Positions 45,236 to 58,200 of a DNA stretch of 64,000 nucleotides are shown piece after piece (position 1 is the first letter of the stretch; the number at the start of each line of letters is the position of its first letter). The notes beneath the pieces are model-generated. The model was not told where the DNA came from. It did no database searches and was given only the letters and a program-made list of their open reading frames with translations. The position numbers and the translations under genes are program-made. Origin of the DNA: Datisca glomerata (taxonomy: Eukaryota; Streptophyta; Magnoliopsida; Cucurbitales; Datiscaceae); NCBI GenBank assembly GCA_003255025.1, contig QANY01002202.1, forward strand, positions 1 through 64,000, written 5' to 3'.

Positions 45236-47092
45236 TCAAGTTGGTAATTATGCAATAAAAGTAACTATATATATAAGATTAATTAGAAATGATTTATTGT
45301 CATACATTTTTCACGAAATTTATTGTTATACTAAACTATTCAACCTCTCCATTTTACTAACTTTAAAATAAACAAAGCATATATAATATCTTCTCATAGA
45401 AGAATGAGACAAAATATATCAAATAGACAAAATTAAGCAAATAGATAATCAAATTCGATAAACATACCTCATCAATCACACAATGCACGTGAGAGAAGAA
45501 TTTGCTATCTTCACAAAAATAGATTCAAATACGTGGATCTCGTTCCTCTTCGCAAACATCACAATAAAACTCATTTGAATCATCTTCAACAACCGCATTC
45601 TTTAGGGTCAAAGCATTAATATGACATTTGTGTTTTATAGTACATGGCAAAGGACCACACAGAAGATGGATGCCAAAATCACAATCCATACAACGATGGA
45701 AGTACGGTTCAGTGTGTTTGATTTCACTAGAGGCGAAGAAGATTTTACAAGATGTAAAAAGGGAATCACAACTTCGCTTTGCGTAATTAACCCCTTCAAC
45801 AGTACATAGTTGGTGCATTGATATTCATAACATAAAGTTGATTTTCGGGTATGACATTCAATTCCGATACTGAAGTCACAAAAATTACAATGAAAAAAGA
45901 GACCATGATAACATCTTTGACAACAAATTGCAGGTGTGCATTTCGTGATAAAAACAAAAAATAAGAGAATGATTAGGATTATGAAATGGGTGCTTTATCT
46001 CTAGCGGCAATTCAGCGCACGACTGGTGAAGGAAATAACGACATTGAGTACAAACGTAGGTGAGAGATGAGCAACTTTTGTTGCAAGCGAAACAATTATT
46101 TCAACATCTAGCTCATCACAAAATATTAGTGGATGTTGGTGACTGAAATGTTCAATATGATCATGTACTTTGACATTTAATAGGCGGCATCAAAGTGCAT
46201 CTAATATCCATGTGGAAACCAGGATCATCACAAACGAATGATATGGTATCATGGAAATATTTATGGCATGAATAACACCAAAATGATTTGTCAAGGGATA
46301 GTTTAAGAAGCTTGTGGACATGAAAAGGGTGGTCAATCACTTCCGGAAACCAAATACAAGATTTCGTGAGAAAGTTTTCTGAGGGGACACCTAACAATCT
46401 TCACCAGAACAATCTTCACCGAAACAATCTTCATCGGAGTGTTTAGTGTTGCACACAAAGAATGGATCTTCAGGCTCTTCTCCTTTTCTTTTCTGAAATG
46501 GGTTTCAGAGCACATTTGGGATCCAAAATGTAGGAACAGTCATCACATGTAAAGTTGGAATGATTACAACGTTCCCAACAAACATCGCACACACCCGCTT
46601 TCTTATTAAGGGTAAGGAAGTGGGTTGGATGGGATGCGTGCAAATTTTTTTTACGTAACTCAGTACAAGATCTGTGGAGATAACACTCACACAAACTGCA
46701 GCAGTAGAATGGTTCTAAAGAGTGTGTTTTGCATACAAAGCATTCAGGATCTGTATTGTTACTTTTTTGGTAAGGTATCAGTGGGTGTTGAGGACCGTAA
46801 TGTTGGATGCAGTCATCTCCTTCAGGACCTATGGCTGGAATTAATGTGCATCTAATGTCAAGATTAAAATCGCATTCACGGCAACGGTAAAAAACGAGTG
46901 TAAAATCTAGAGTAATTGTGACATCAATTACACGAGGTGCCATATTTTGGATATTCGAGAAAAAGTTGTTGAAGACAATCAAGTAAAATAGGAAAGAAAA
47001 TGTTGTATATTACGTTATCAATTTGTTTCCATTCTTGTTAAGATTCTAAGCTAATTTATGGGCACTAGAATAAGATCTAAATTGTATCAATT

Positions 47093-47879
47093 TGTTAGAG
47101 CTAATAACTTGAAGCTTTATTAAGTTTAAGTAAAACTTAGCTAAGTGTTGTAGTGTGTAAATGAAAATTAAAATTAAAAGACAATGTGAATAGAAATCAA
47201 ATATGTTATATGTCAAGATAGAATTCTAATTTGTTAACACATGTTTGATAATATGTATTAACAGTTGATGGTTATAATTACATAGATCAAGTCAATAAAA
47301 CATGTTCATTGTTTAGAGGGCAATTTCTAAAGAAACTGCCCATTGATTGCAATATGTCCACGAAGGGGCAGTTTCACACATCGTGCAATTAAGGGAGGTG
47401 TGGGTTTTTCAATAAGAAGAAATCGTCTCTCTCTTATCAATAAAGGTAGAATATTATTCCAAAGTGGGGGATTTTTTTTAAAGACCATTCTTTTGGCGTC
47501 AAGTGCAATTAAAGCATCAATTTTCATCCATTTTTTTTCTTAAATCCAATTTTTTGTCAATTTTCATGAGTCTAAGGGAGAGAGAAATTCGGTTCGTGTT
47601 CTGTGTGGATCGATGCATTCGTTTGCTACGTCTTCGATCACGGTAGTTGTATCCTGTAGAGATGTTCACCGTAGTCTTCAAACAAACTGTGAAGGGTGAA
47701 AATTTGTCTTTAGGGCATTGCTACAGCAAGCCTCTGTCGATTTAATTTTTAGTTTTTCCGTCTATAATTTTTCATTTAATTGTTCTGTAATCATTCAGTT
47801 GTAATTATTCTGTTGTAGTCGTTCTGTTGTAATTTAAACCAAGTATTTTATTTTTGATCTTTGCTCTACAGTTCCATCA
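47093..47879 (+). repeat. 5' LTR of inner copia
   Basis: 787 bp. It includes CTAAGTGTTGTAGTGTG, AGTTTCAC..CGTGCAATTAAG and a pyrimidine-rich end. It lacks a short block (CATGGTGAAACTGCCACTT) present in the 3' copy. Confidence 0.85.
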
Positions 47880-47899
47880 ATCTAAAGATGAATTTTTAA

Positions 47900-50800
47900 A
47901 CCGATGGAGCAAGACACTGAAGCTATGACGACTATGCCTCGCGTTGAGAAAATAATCAGTGTTCCTCACACTGAGAAACCACATGATGCTCCTTCCTCAT
48001 GCTAAAAAACTAGAGAAGTTTAAGGTGGAATATTTTCAGAGATGGCAACAGAAGATAGTGTTCTATCTGACAACACTCAATCTGACACACATTCTGAAGG
48101 AAGAATGTCCTGTCACATCGATTGGGAAACAAACTAAGGAAATGATATCTGCCCAAGAAGCATGGAAGCATTCTGATTTTCTCTGTCGAAACTACATCTT
48201 GAACGGTCTTGTAGACAATCTCTATAATGTCTACTCGTCATTCAAGACATCGAAGGATTTATGAGAAGCATTGGAGAAAAAGTATAAGACTGAGGACGCT
48301 GGGATAAAAAAATTCATCGTCGGGGGATTCTTGGAATATTTGATGGATGATAATCATATAGTGGTGAGTCAAGTTGAAGAACTCCATATCCTGTTCAGTG
48401 AGCTGATCAATGAAGGAATGACAATCAGCAAATCGTTCCAAGTGGCTGCTATGATTGAGAAACTTCCGACATCTTTTAAAGAGTTCAAGAGTTACTTGAA
48501 GCATAAGCGAAAAGCCAAAACTGAAAAGCTTCAAAAGGAAGGCTATGAGAAGCAGCAGCGGAAACGTCAACAAAGGTATGGGTGTGCGGTAAAGCCAGTT
48601 ACAGAACAAAAGACTGCCGATTAAAAAAGGACCACACAGTGGCAAACCCTAACAACAGTCACAAGAACATAGTTAATGTGACCGAGATGAATGACCTATG
48701 TGCAACAATTTCAGAATTGTGCATTGTCACTGATACCATAAGTTGGTGGGTTGATACTGGTGCTACTAAGCACATTTATGGTGACAAAAGTCTGTTTTCA
48801 ACTTATGAAGAAGTTGAAGCTGAAAATTGTACATGGGCAATGCTGTTGAGGCTGACATAAAAGGAAAATGAAAAGTGCCATTGAAGTTTACCTCGGGTAA
48901 ACAACTCACTCTCATCGATGTCCTCCACGCACTAAACATTTGTAGGGATTTGATTTTCGGATCCCTCTTATGTAAAAGTGGATTTAAACTTGTATTTGAA
49001 TATGACAATATTGTTTAACTAGAGGAGAGATGTTTGTGGGTAAGGGATATGTGGTTGATGGTCTATTTAACCTTAATATTTCTGCTGTAATTTCTACTTC
49101 AATTAATGGAAAATCTGCATCTTCTGTTTATATTGTTGAGTTATATGATATTTGACATGCTAGATTATGTCACGTAAATATGAAATTATGCAAAAAATGA
49201 TGAACTTAGATTTATTACCTAAATTTGACATAGAAAAATGACATAAATGTGATATATGTATTGAATCCGAATTCACTAGAAAATCATTTAAATCAGTAGA
49301 AAAAAGATACTGAATTATGAGGATTAATACATAATGATTTATGCGGCATGCAACACCTAGTAGAGGTGGCAGAAAATACTTTGTAACATTTATTGATGAT
49401 TGTAGTAAATTCTGCTATGTATATTTATTGCATTCTAAAGATGAGACTTTGGATATGTTTAAAACATGTAAGTCTGAAGTTGAAAATCAACTTGGAAAGA
49501 AAATAAAGGTGCTTAGATCTGATCGAGGTGGAGAATATGACTCCACGACGCTATTTGAATTCTGTGCTTATCATGGCATAGTGCATTAGACTACAACATC
49601 TTACACACCTCAATAGAATGGGGTGGCTGAAAAGAAAAATAGAACTCTAAAAGATATGCTGAACTGTATGTTGAACAGTTCTGGACTGCCCATAATTTGT
49701 GGGGGGTGACCTTGCCTACGGCAAACACTATACTGAACATGATTTCACATAAGAAGACTAACAAGTCTCCTTATGAAGAGTGAAAAGGGAAATTGCCTTC
49801 CTATAAAATCCTAAAAGTGTGGGGGTGTCTTGAAAATGTACAACTATTGTTGTCAAAGAGAGTCAAGTTTGGACCTAAGACTGTTGACTATGTTTTCATT
49901 GGATATGATTGTAACAGTGTTGTATATAGATTTTTGGTCATTAAGTCAAAAAAATTTGACATAAGTACCAACACTATTATGGAGTCTGTTAATACTGAAT
50001 TCTTTGAGAATGTATTTTCTTTTAAGGAAGGAAGACACAATCAAACTACCAAACAAGGTGTAGATGAAGGTACATCTAGAGTTCAGGTTGATGAATAATC
50101 TGAACCTGAGCCTAGAAAAAGCAAACGAGTTAGAACGAGTACCTCATTTGGTCTAGAGTTTCTAACGTACTTGATGGAAGCTGAACCTCAGACATATAAA
50201 GAGGTGATGTGAAACCCTGAAGCTCCTTTTTGGAAGGAGGCTATTGATAGTGAGATAGATTCCATTTTACAAAATAACACTTGGATATTGGTTGACCTCC
50301 CACCCGGGAATAAACCAATAGGATATAAGTGGATTTTTAAAAGGAAGCGTAGAGTTGATGGTATAATTGTCAAGTACAAAGCTCGGTTAGTAGCTAAAGG
50401 TTATCGACGAAAAGAAGGTATAGATTTCTTTGATACCTATTCTCCTGTGACAAGGATCTCTTCTATCACAATGCCGATCGCGATTGCAGCTATACAAAAT
50501 TTGGAAATTCACCAAATGGATGTTAAGACTCCATTATTATATGGAGAACTGGACGAGGAAATCTACATGGAACAACCTGAAGGATTTGTGATCAAGGTCA
50601 AGAACATAAGGTGTGTAAGCTTGTCAAATCCCTTTACAGATTAAAATAAGCCCCGAAATAGTGTCATGAAAAATTTGATCACACTATGCTCTCGAATGGC
50701 TTCTCGGTAACGAGTGTGAAAAATGTGTTTACGTTAAATGTACTAGTGATATGTTTGTCATAATATGTTTATATGTAGATGACATGCTCATAATGAGAAC

Positions 50801-51680
50801 TAATAAGGATATAATATCTTCTACCAAGAAGATGTTAAGTTCCAATTTTGATATGAAAGACTTAGGTCCAGCAGATGTCATTCTTGGAATTTAAGTGAAG
50901 CGAACTTCTAACGAATATATCCTTACACAATCTCATTATGTAAAAAAAAATCTTAAAGAAGTTCGGCCAATTTGAAAGCAAATCAGTTGTAACTCTATTT
51001 GACTCAAATTGTAAGTTGAGAAAGAATGATGGAGTTGGAGTATCTCACCTGGAGTACTCATAGATTATTGGAAGTTTGATGCATATCATGAATTGCACAA
51101 GGCCTGACATTGCCTATTCAGTAAGAAAGCTTACAAGATATACAAGTAATCATGGGCGTGATCACTGGGATGCTCTAGTCAGGGTACTTAGATATTTGAA
51201 GTACATCATTGATTATGAATTACATTATTCGACGTATCCACCTGTGCTGGAAGGATTTAGTGATGCTAACTGGATATCTGAGAGTCTAGAAACTAAATCC
51301 ACGAGCGGATATATTTTTACCCTAGGTGGTAGAGCTATATCTTGGAAGTCTACGAAGAAGACTTGTATGGCTCGTTCGACTATGGAATCTAAATTCATAG
51401 CATTGAACAAGGCTGGCGAATAAGCCAGATGGCTTAGAAATTCTTTGGAAGGCTGGCCAAAGCCTGTGTCACCCATATGTGTACACTGTGATAATATGGC
51501 TTCCATATTTAGAGCAAAGAATAATGTGTATAATGGTAAGTCTAGACACATAAGACGTAGACATAATACCATTAAATAATTGCTCATAAATGGTGTGATT
51601 TTTGTGACTTTATTAGGTCAAAGAAAAATCTGGCAGATCCTTTAACAAAAGGATTATCAAAAGAGTTTGTAAAGCTAACA
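47900..51680 (+). pseudogene. copia gag-pol remnant of the inner element
   Basis: Order of recognisable parts: gag (47990-48570, two frames), a CCHC-like knuckle (VCGKASYRTKDC, 48580), protease active site WWVDTGATKHI (48745-48780), and integrase core (VTFIDDCSKFCYVYL, VLRSDRGGEYDS; 49385-49540). Reverse transcriptase follows (KPIGYKWIFKRK, KARLVAKGY; 50310-50640; YVDDM near 50775), then RNase H ([26 protein letters not shown]; 51250-51420) and the LADPLTKGL-like end near 51630. Many stops and frameshifts. The order PR-INT-RT-RH proves Ty1/copia. Confidence 0.92.
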
Positions 51681-52278
51681 TCGAAGGGAATGGGCTTAAA
51701 GCCTATTCAATTAATAATTCAGGTGGATACCTAACCTAGTTGAATGGAGATCCTAAGATCTAGGTTTAATAGGCAAACTAGCAGGAATGATCCATGTAAC
51801 ACATAAAAAAACTTTGTTTATTCACATTCCTATGATATAATAAAAGTGTGTGTCTATCAACGATAAAATGGTATACTTAGTATTTAATGATGTTGATATC
51901 TTGCTTGTAAGAAGAGTATAGACAGAAAACTCTTAATCATCATCACCTATGTGAGAGTAGAAGTGGGGTCACTTCTATGAGAGAGTGTAAGGCTCAATCT
52001 CTCTAAAGCTCTCATGAGACAAGATAAATGTTCAAGACCAAAATGAACAAAAACGTATGAACTCGAACATATTAAGATGAGTTGAGTGTGAGATTTATTG
52101 TCTTGGTTTATTTCAGAGGATGGATAGTTCAAGAATGTTATTCCCTGTTCTTCAAAGTAAATCTGATTAATCATCACCAGGTTCAAGTCCAAAAGACACC
52201 TCTCCCGATGTAAAACTCATCTATTTCTTTCTCCTAATGTCGTTATCTGTCTACGACATTTTCATTCATGTGGAGGAT

Positions 52279-53049
52279 TATTAGAGCTAGTAGCTGGAAG
52301 CTTTATTAAGTAAAGCTTAGTTAAGTGTTGTAGTGTGTGAATGAAAATTAAAATTAAAAGACAATGTGAATAGAAATCAGGTTTGTTACAGGTCAAGATA
52401 GAGCTCTAATTTTTTGGCACATGTTTGATGATGTGTATTAGCATTTTATGGTGTATAATTTTATAGACGAAGTCAAATAGCACATGTTCATTGTTTAGAG
52501 GGAAGTTTCTAAGGAAACTGTCCATTGATTGCAATTTGTCCACGAAGGGGCAGTTTCATGGTGAAACTGCCACTTCGTGCAATTAAGGGGAGGTGTGGGT
52601 TTTTCCATAAGAAAAAACCATCTCTCTCTTATTAATAAAGGTGGAGTGTTATTCCAAAGTGGGGGATTTTTTAAGACCATTCTTTTGGTGTCAAGTGCAA
52701 TTAAAGCAGCAGTTTTCATCCATTTTTTTTCTTAAGTCCAATTTTATGTCAATTTATGTGAGTCTAAGGGGGAGATAAATTCTGTTCGTGTTCTGTGAGA
52801 ATCGAAGCATTTGTTTGCTACGTCTTCGATCACAGTAATATATCCTGCAATGACGTTCACCGTAGCCTCCAAACAAAATTGGAGGGTCAAAATTCATTTT
52901 TAGGGCATTGCTACAGCAAGCCTCTACTGATTTAATTTTTTTTTCGAGTATAATTTTTCATTTAATTGTTCTGTAATCATTCAGTTGTAATTGTTTTTGC
53001 AATTTAAAACTAGTATTTTATTTTTCATCTTTGCTCCATGGTTCCATCA
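52279..53049 (+). repeat. 3' LTR of inner copia
   Basis: 771 bp, preceded by a short purine tract GTGGAGGAT. It aligns with 47093-47879 with scattered substitutions. Confidence 0.85.
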
Positions 53050-55479
53050 TATATATGCAGCCTTGTTGTTGAATGTAATAGACAATTTGATTCTCCAATT
53101 TACTCTCTTATTATGGTATTAAAGCAAGGTTGATAAAACTTAAGAAAACATTCAAATCCTAGCCATCACCATGGCAGACGAGAAAAACCCAAAATAGCCA
53201 ACTCAATTGAGCATGGTATCCAAACTTAATAGCCTCAATCATCCATTGTATCTTCAACATTCTGATAACCCTTGTTTGGTATTAGTATCGCAACTTCTCA
53301 CATAATAAAACTATAGCACATAGAATCACTCCATGACTATGGCTTTAACGATCAAGAACATATTTGGCTTTGTTGATGGATCAATGAAGTGACCGAATGA
53401 TGATGCAGGTGATGAATTACAATAGTGGATCCGTTGTGACAACCTTGTCAAGACCTGATGGCAAATCATGTGGGTAATCCTTCAACACTTGATGAACTTT
53501 CAGGTAAAGCTTTATGTTCTTCTCAAGATAAGAAGGCCACATGGATCCTTGATAGTGGAGCAACTGGCCATATTGTCTGTAGCATTGAATTATTACTCAC
53601 AACTTGGAAAGCTGTAAAGAATAAGACTGTAGAACTGCCAGATAGCTCCCTTGCTAATGTTACACATGTTGGTCAAGTTGTAATCTCACCCAATTTGGTT
53701 CTTGATAATGTTTTATGGGTCTCAATCTTTCAATTAAACCTTATTTCCATAAGAAAATTGACCCATGACTCCCTTTGTATCACTGTGTTTCTTACCCATT
53801 TTTGTGTGATACAGGACCTATGCTTGAGGAAGATGATTAGGACGGGAACCAAAGGGGATGGTTTTCACTACCTTGATCAACCATAAAAATCCTCATGTAA
53901 TTCAATTCATTCCTCTTCTTCTGCCCCTTGGCATCAATGTCTTGAACACCCTTCAAATAAAGTGTTTGTTTTATTTCCATTTTTGGATAAAAATAAAAGT
54001 TGTGTTACAAATAATTGTTTGGTTTGTACATTAGCAAAACAAACCAGATTGCCATTTCCTTTGAGTAAAATTTCTAGTCACTCACATTTTTGAGATATTG
54101 CATGTTGATATATTGGGGAGGTTACCACATTGCATCTATTTTTAGGGCTCGATATTTTCTTACCATAGTTGATGATTTTACTAGGCGTACATGGGTTTAC
54201 TTGATGATTCACAAATAAAAAAATCACACTCATCTAATTAATTTCGTCAATATGGTTGAAACTCAATTCTCTTCCAAGGTTAAGGTTGTACGTAGTGATA
54301 ATGGTCCTGAGTTTACTCTTAAAGACTATTATTTATCTAAAGGCATTATCCATCAAACTAGTTGCGTTCATACTCCGCAACAAAACGAAGTCACTATTAC
54401 AAAAATAAGGTTTAGATGATGGATAAAAATCGTCATTATAATCTTATATTGACGGCTGACCGACTGTCATCTGCTAGGCTGTCATCTTTAGTCATTATAG
54501 GGTACCGCAAAAACAGTCAATATAGGGTACCGCAAAATGTAATTAGATGACGGGAATTACCCGTCATCATAGGTGCCTGAAAAAGAAAAGAGATGATGGG
54601 AATTCCCCATCATTAAAGGTAGCCTAACTCTTTTTTAAAAACTGTCATGGAAAGGCATTGCCTTCCCATGACAGCCCTTTAACATGTTCCAGTATTTTTT
54701 CTGTCACTTTTCTGCTATTCATTGAAAATTCTCAGGAGTTTCTACTTTTATTTCTAGGACATCAACAAAGCTACACTTATCCTTGCATTACTTCATCAGA
54801 ATTTCAGCATGAATTTCCTTCGACAGTAGAAATTATGAACTCTTAAGAGCCAGTAAAATGTAAAAATACAGAATTCACCAACAATGTGCAGCAGCGAAAG
54901 AAAAAATCATCCAAATATTACTTAAATGTCCATTTAATCAAAATCTCATTACATAGACTAAAATAAAATTCTTCAGTGCACACGTTAAGCTTTTTCATGG
55001 TTTATGCGTCAAGATCGTACTTCCAACTACAAAAGCCATCTTATTGGCTTATATTTTCTCTTTTTTTAAGGGAAAAAAAACAAGAATTGGTTTCTCCTTG
55101 ATGCATGATGGAGAAAATCAGAACAATTTAGCATTCTATATTAATAGAACATGCACACACCTTTTTCTTGTCAGTTTCACCTTCGAAGATCTTGAATCCT
55201 ACATCTCAGGGAAACATCTACCTCAAATCTCTAGTTTTTATGATTTATGATGAAATAGATAAGATATATTTGCTATAACTAAGAGTCCTAAATCAACTCC
55301 CACTAGTAATTTTATGAGTTATTTGCCAGTATATGTAGCAAAAGGAACTATTTTTTTATTGGTAAAGAAAAGATGTATCAAGCACTAGCAATATGAATTA
55401 TTATTTGGCACTAATAAGTGTAGAATCCAACAGTCCAACATAAATTTCTTGCACAAACTTAAGGCTTCATTCAGTCATA

Positions 55480-56745
55480 GGTGAAGCAAACTTACTCTGC
55501 TGTAAACTGGAATAAGCTGATGAAGAATCGCTTGATGTAGTCCAGTAGCTCAGGAATTTCATCAGCTACAATTCTTGATATTTTAAAACTTATCTATGGA
55601 AAAGAGGGACCAAATCATGACAAGAAGCATGAGCAAAACACACTAAAACCAGATGTGGAGGAAGAAAGTGACAGTAATTAAGTTAGATAGCACGATATAC
55701 TCAAGCTCCTCTCTGCAAACACCCATCAGGGTAAGAAAAGAGGTCAAAGATTGCTGGCTAACCATACAAATGCCAAATGAATAATCCATAATGCCTGTGA
55801 AAGGAAATCAACTACTTTTATACGCTATCAACAAGATAAACAAGTTATTGAAAAAAAGAAGAAAATAGAGAATTACCAAATTTGTTTGTTGCTGACAAAA
55901 TATTATTCTCTATTGCATATCTAACTCTAGATGCAAGGACCTCTTCATCTTTTACAAAGGGAAAATGAATCATCCAAAATGCCTGTGAAAGAAACTCAGC
56001 TACTTTTAAACGCTATCAACAAGGTAAGCAAGTTATTGAAATAAGAAGAAAATAGAGAATTACCAAATCTATCTGTTGCTGACAACATATTGTTCTCTAT
56101 TGCATATCTAAGTCTGGATGCAAGGCCCTCATCATATTTCACCCTATAGAAACCAGTCAGACGACATTAAGTTTTATCCAAGAAAATCATGAATTACTTT
56201 CATCACTGACTTTGACAACAGAACCGAGAACTTCCTTTACTTCTTGAGATTTTGACTTTGTTTGCAACAAAAATTCTTGCGAAACCTAATGTAATTGGCA
56301 CAATCCATTGCCCATCCCCACAAGAACCACTCGACAAGAATCGTGACTGCCATTTATCATTATGTATGTTACAAACCTTTAAGATCTCATTCATCATGAA
56401 ATGAAACTCGTATAATCGAAATGTTGAAGTTGTGCAAGCATGGGGGAATATGAAAAGTTTTTCCCTTTTTCTTTTATTAGTAAATTGGACTTGGAAGATA
56501 TTCCAATATTTTGATAAATTGACAAAATAAAAGGATGGAAGAAATCAAACACATGAAAATCTGCTCAAATCCTAATTTCTGATCTTTGATTTTGACAGAG
56601 ACAACTGGATATCCTTGTTGCCTGGTCCACGAATTCATAAGTTTGTCCACAGGTTCACCAGATCCCTCCTCAAGAGTTGTCCATAGATCTTCAGTCTTTG
56701 CGTTGGAGCAAGCAAATGATTTTATATATGAAGCAAGTGATCTCT
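55480..56745 (-). pseudogene. captured M1 aminopeptidase (APM1-like) gene fragment
   Basis: Minus-strand exons read in order as a plant M1 (puromycin-sensitive type) aminopeptidase C-terminal half: ASYIKSFACSNAKTEDLW and EEGSGEPVDKLMNSWTRQQG (56745-56590), FLSSGSCGDGQWIVPITL (about 56340-56280), VKYDEGLASRLRYAIENN (about 56150-56090). A second version of that exon reads RVRYAIENNILSATNKFG (about 55945-55870). GIMDYSFGICM and SLTSFLTLMGVCREELEYI follow (55795-55700), then IVADEIPELLDYIKRFF (about 55590-55500). Intron sequence lies between exons, so the copy came from genomic DNA. The zinc-binding HExxH part is absent, and stops and frame changes exist. It is non-functional as a peptidase. Confidence 0.85.
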
Positions 56746-58200
56746 AATTGCATCATTATGTTAATAGTATTAGCTTTAACTGTTCACAATAGAGAGGAAA
56801 GCATCAAGGGTAAAAGGTACGCAACATCAAGGATAAAAGGTATTAGTCACCTAGAAACATAAAGACAGAATTTTACAAAATGAATATACTTCATACAAAA
56901 AATTAAGAGATTTTTATTTCGGTGATCAAACTCTCATAATTAAATATGTAGAAAGAAGATCTAAAGAGGCCAACTTGACCAATTAATATTGCAGGACACA
57001 CCTCATTCTTTCTGCATATGTAAAATTTTAAACTAAAACCGTATAAATTACCAAAATAATAACACAAAACTCACGAGCAGAGAACACAGAAACTCACCAA
57101 CTCTAGAACAAAAAATACAGAGAGACGAAAATGATTTACATTCTTAATTCATGAACCATCAACAATTGTGCACCAGAAAGCCTACGACCGCAGCAATATA
57201 GGCTGCTAACCAATTCAAATATATGTCCACCCAAATCTCCTTTCTAAATATTCTTCATTTTTGCACAAAAAAATCAAAAGTACAGTCCCCTATAAAAAAT
57301 GGAAAAGCTATTAGAAATAAAGTAGCAAAAAACATGAAATTGCATAGATTTAAATGCCCTAACAATGGAATTGAGGCTTGTCCTGACCGTAAATTTTAAA
57401 CCGCTAGAGCATTAAATACTGGCCACCACCCCTTCTCCACTTTCACCACCGATTTTAGGTTCACTGGGATGTCCTTCGGCACCCATAATCTCTATAGAAT
57501 TTCAAATCTATCAAAGTCACAGAAGAAGGTAACCTTAATACTGAACCTAACACCCAGTAGAAATTAAATCTAAAACTTCCAAAGATAGAAAATCTACGTA
57601 TAGAATCAAGAAAATCTAGCTTGAACTAAAAAACAGGAATGCAAAACATGCTTCGAATAACGAATGCAAACCCTCAGTTTCATCTAAACTCTAAATAAAT
57701 CAGGAAAAACTAAACCTTAACTCAAAATCTAAACTCTAGATCTCGATAAAACTAAATCAAAACAAATAACACTAAATAAATCTGAAACAAAAACTACAAA
57801 CTCACCTCGAGAGTGCAAGAATCGACGCCGGAGGCTGAGAGAGGAGTAACCCTAAACTAAAATGGGAAAGATGCAAGAAAATCTATATACAACGCTGAAC
57901 GATAAGGGTTATAGAGCCTAGACAATGTTCATCTTTTATTTTCCTGAAAATTCCTTTTGAATGATTGAATTTGCTTAAGTCATAGATTTTTCTTTTTTGG
58001 TCTTCCCGCAGACACATACACATACAGAGAAAGAGGTATTGGGGATAGTCGGCGATGATGGTCGGTGACGAGGATGAAGGGAGAGGGAGATGGATTCGAG
58101 GAATTTGAGGGAGTGTGAGAGAGTTGCACTCACGAGTTTGATAGAAATGAAATGGATATGGTTATTTAGGGGAGTATATACAATAAAAATTTTGTAATTA
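56746..58200. other. CACTA interior, no recognised gene
   Basis: AT-rich with no clear coding match. It may include intron or 5' sequence captured with the aminopeptidase fragment; a short minus-strand frame MGAEGHPSEPKIGGES near 57486 is not recognised. The left part 54650-55470 likewise shows nothing I recognise. Confidence 0.4.

Larger units (their letters stand above)
47093..53049 (+). mobile_element. second Ty1/copia element inside the first one's 5' LTR (inner)
   Basis: LTRs at 47093-47879 (starts TGTTAGAGCTA) and 52279-53049 (starts TATTAGAGCTA) both end GTTCCATCA and align throughout (787 and 771 bp). The element cuts the outer LTR between AATT and TATATATGC. No clean target duplication remains, and no standard primer site follows the 5' LTR. 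A pol remnant lies between. Confidence 0.88.

Noticed and set aside
47088..53054. Target duplication for the inner copia element
   Set aside because: The flanks CAATT and TATAT do not match; no duplication can be claimed although the LTR pair is clear.
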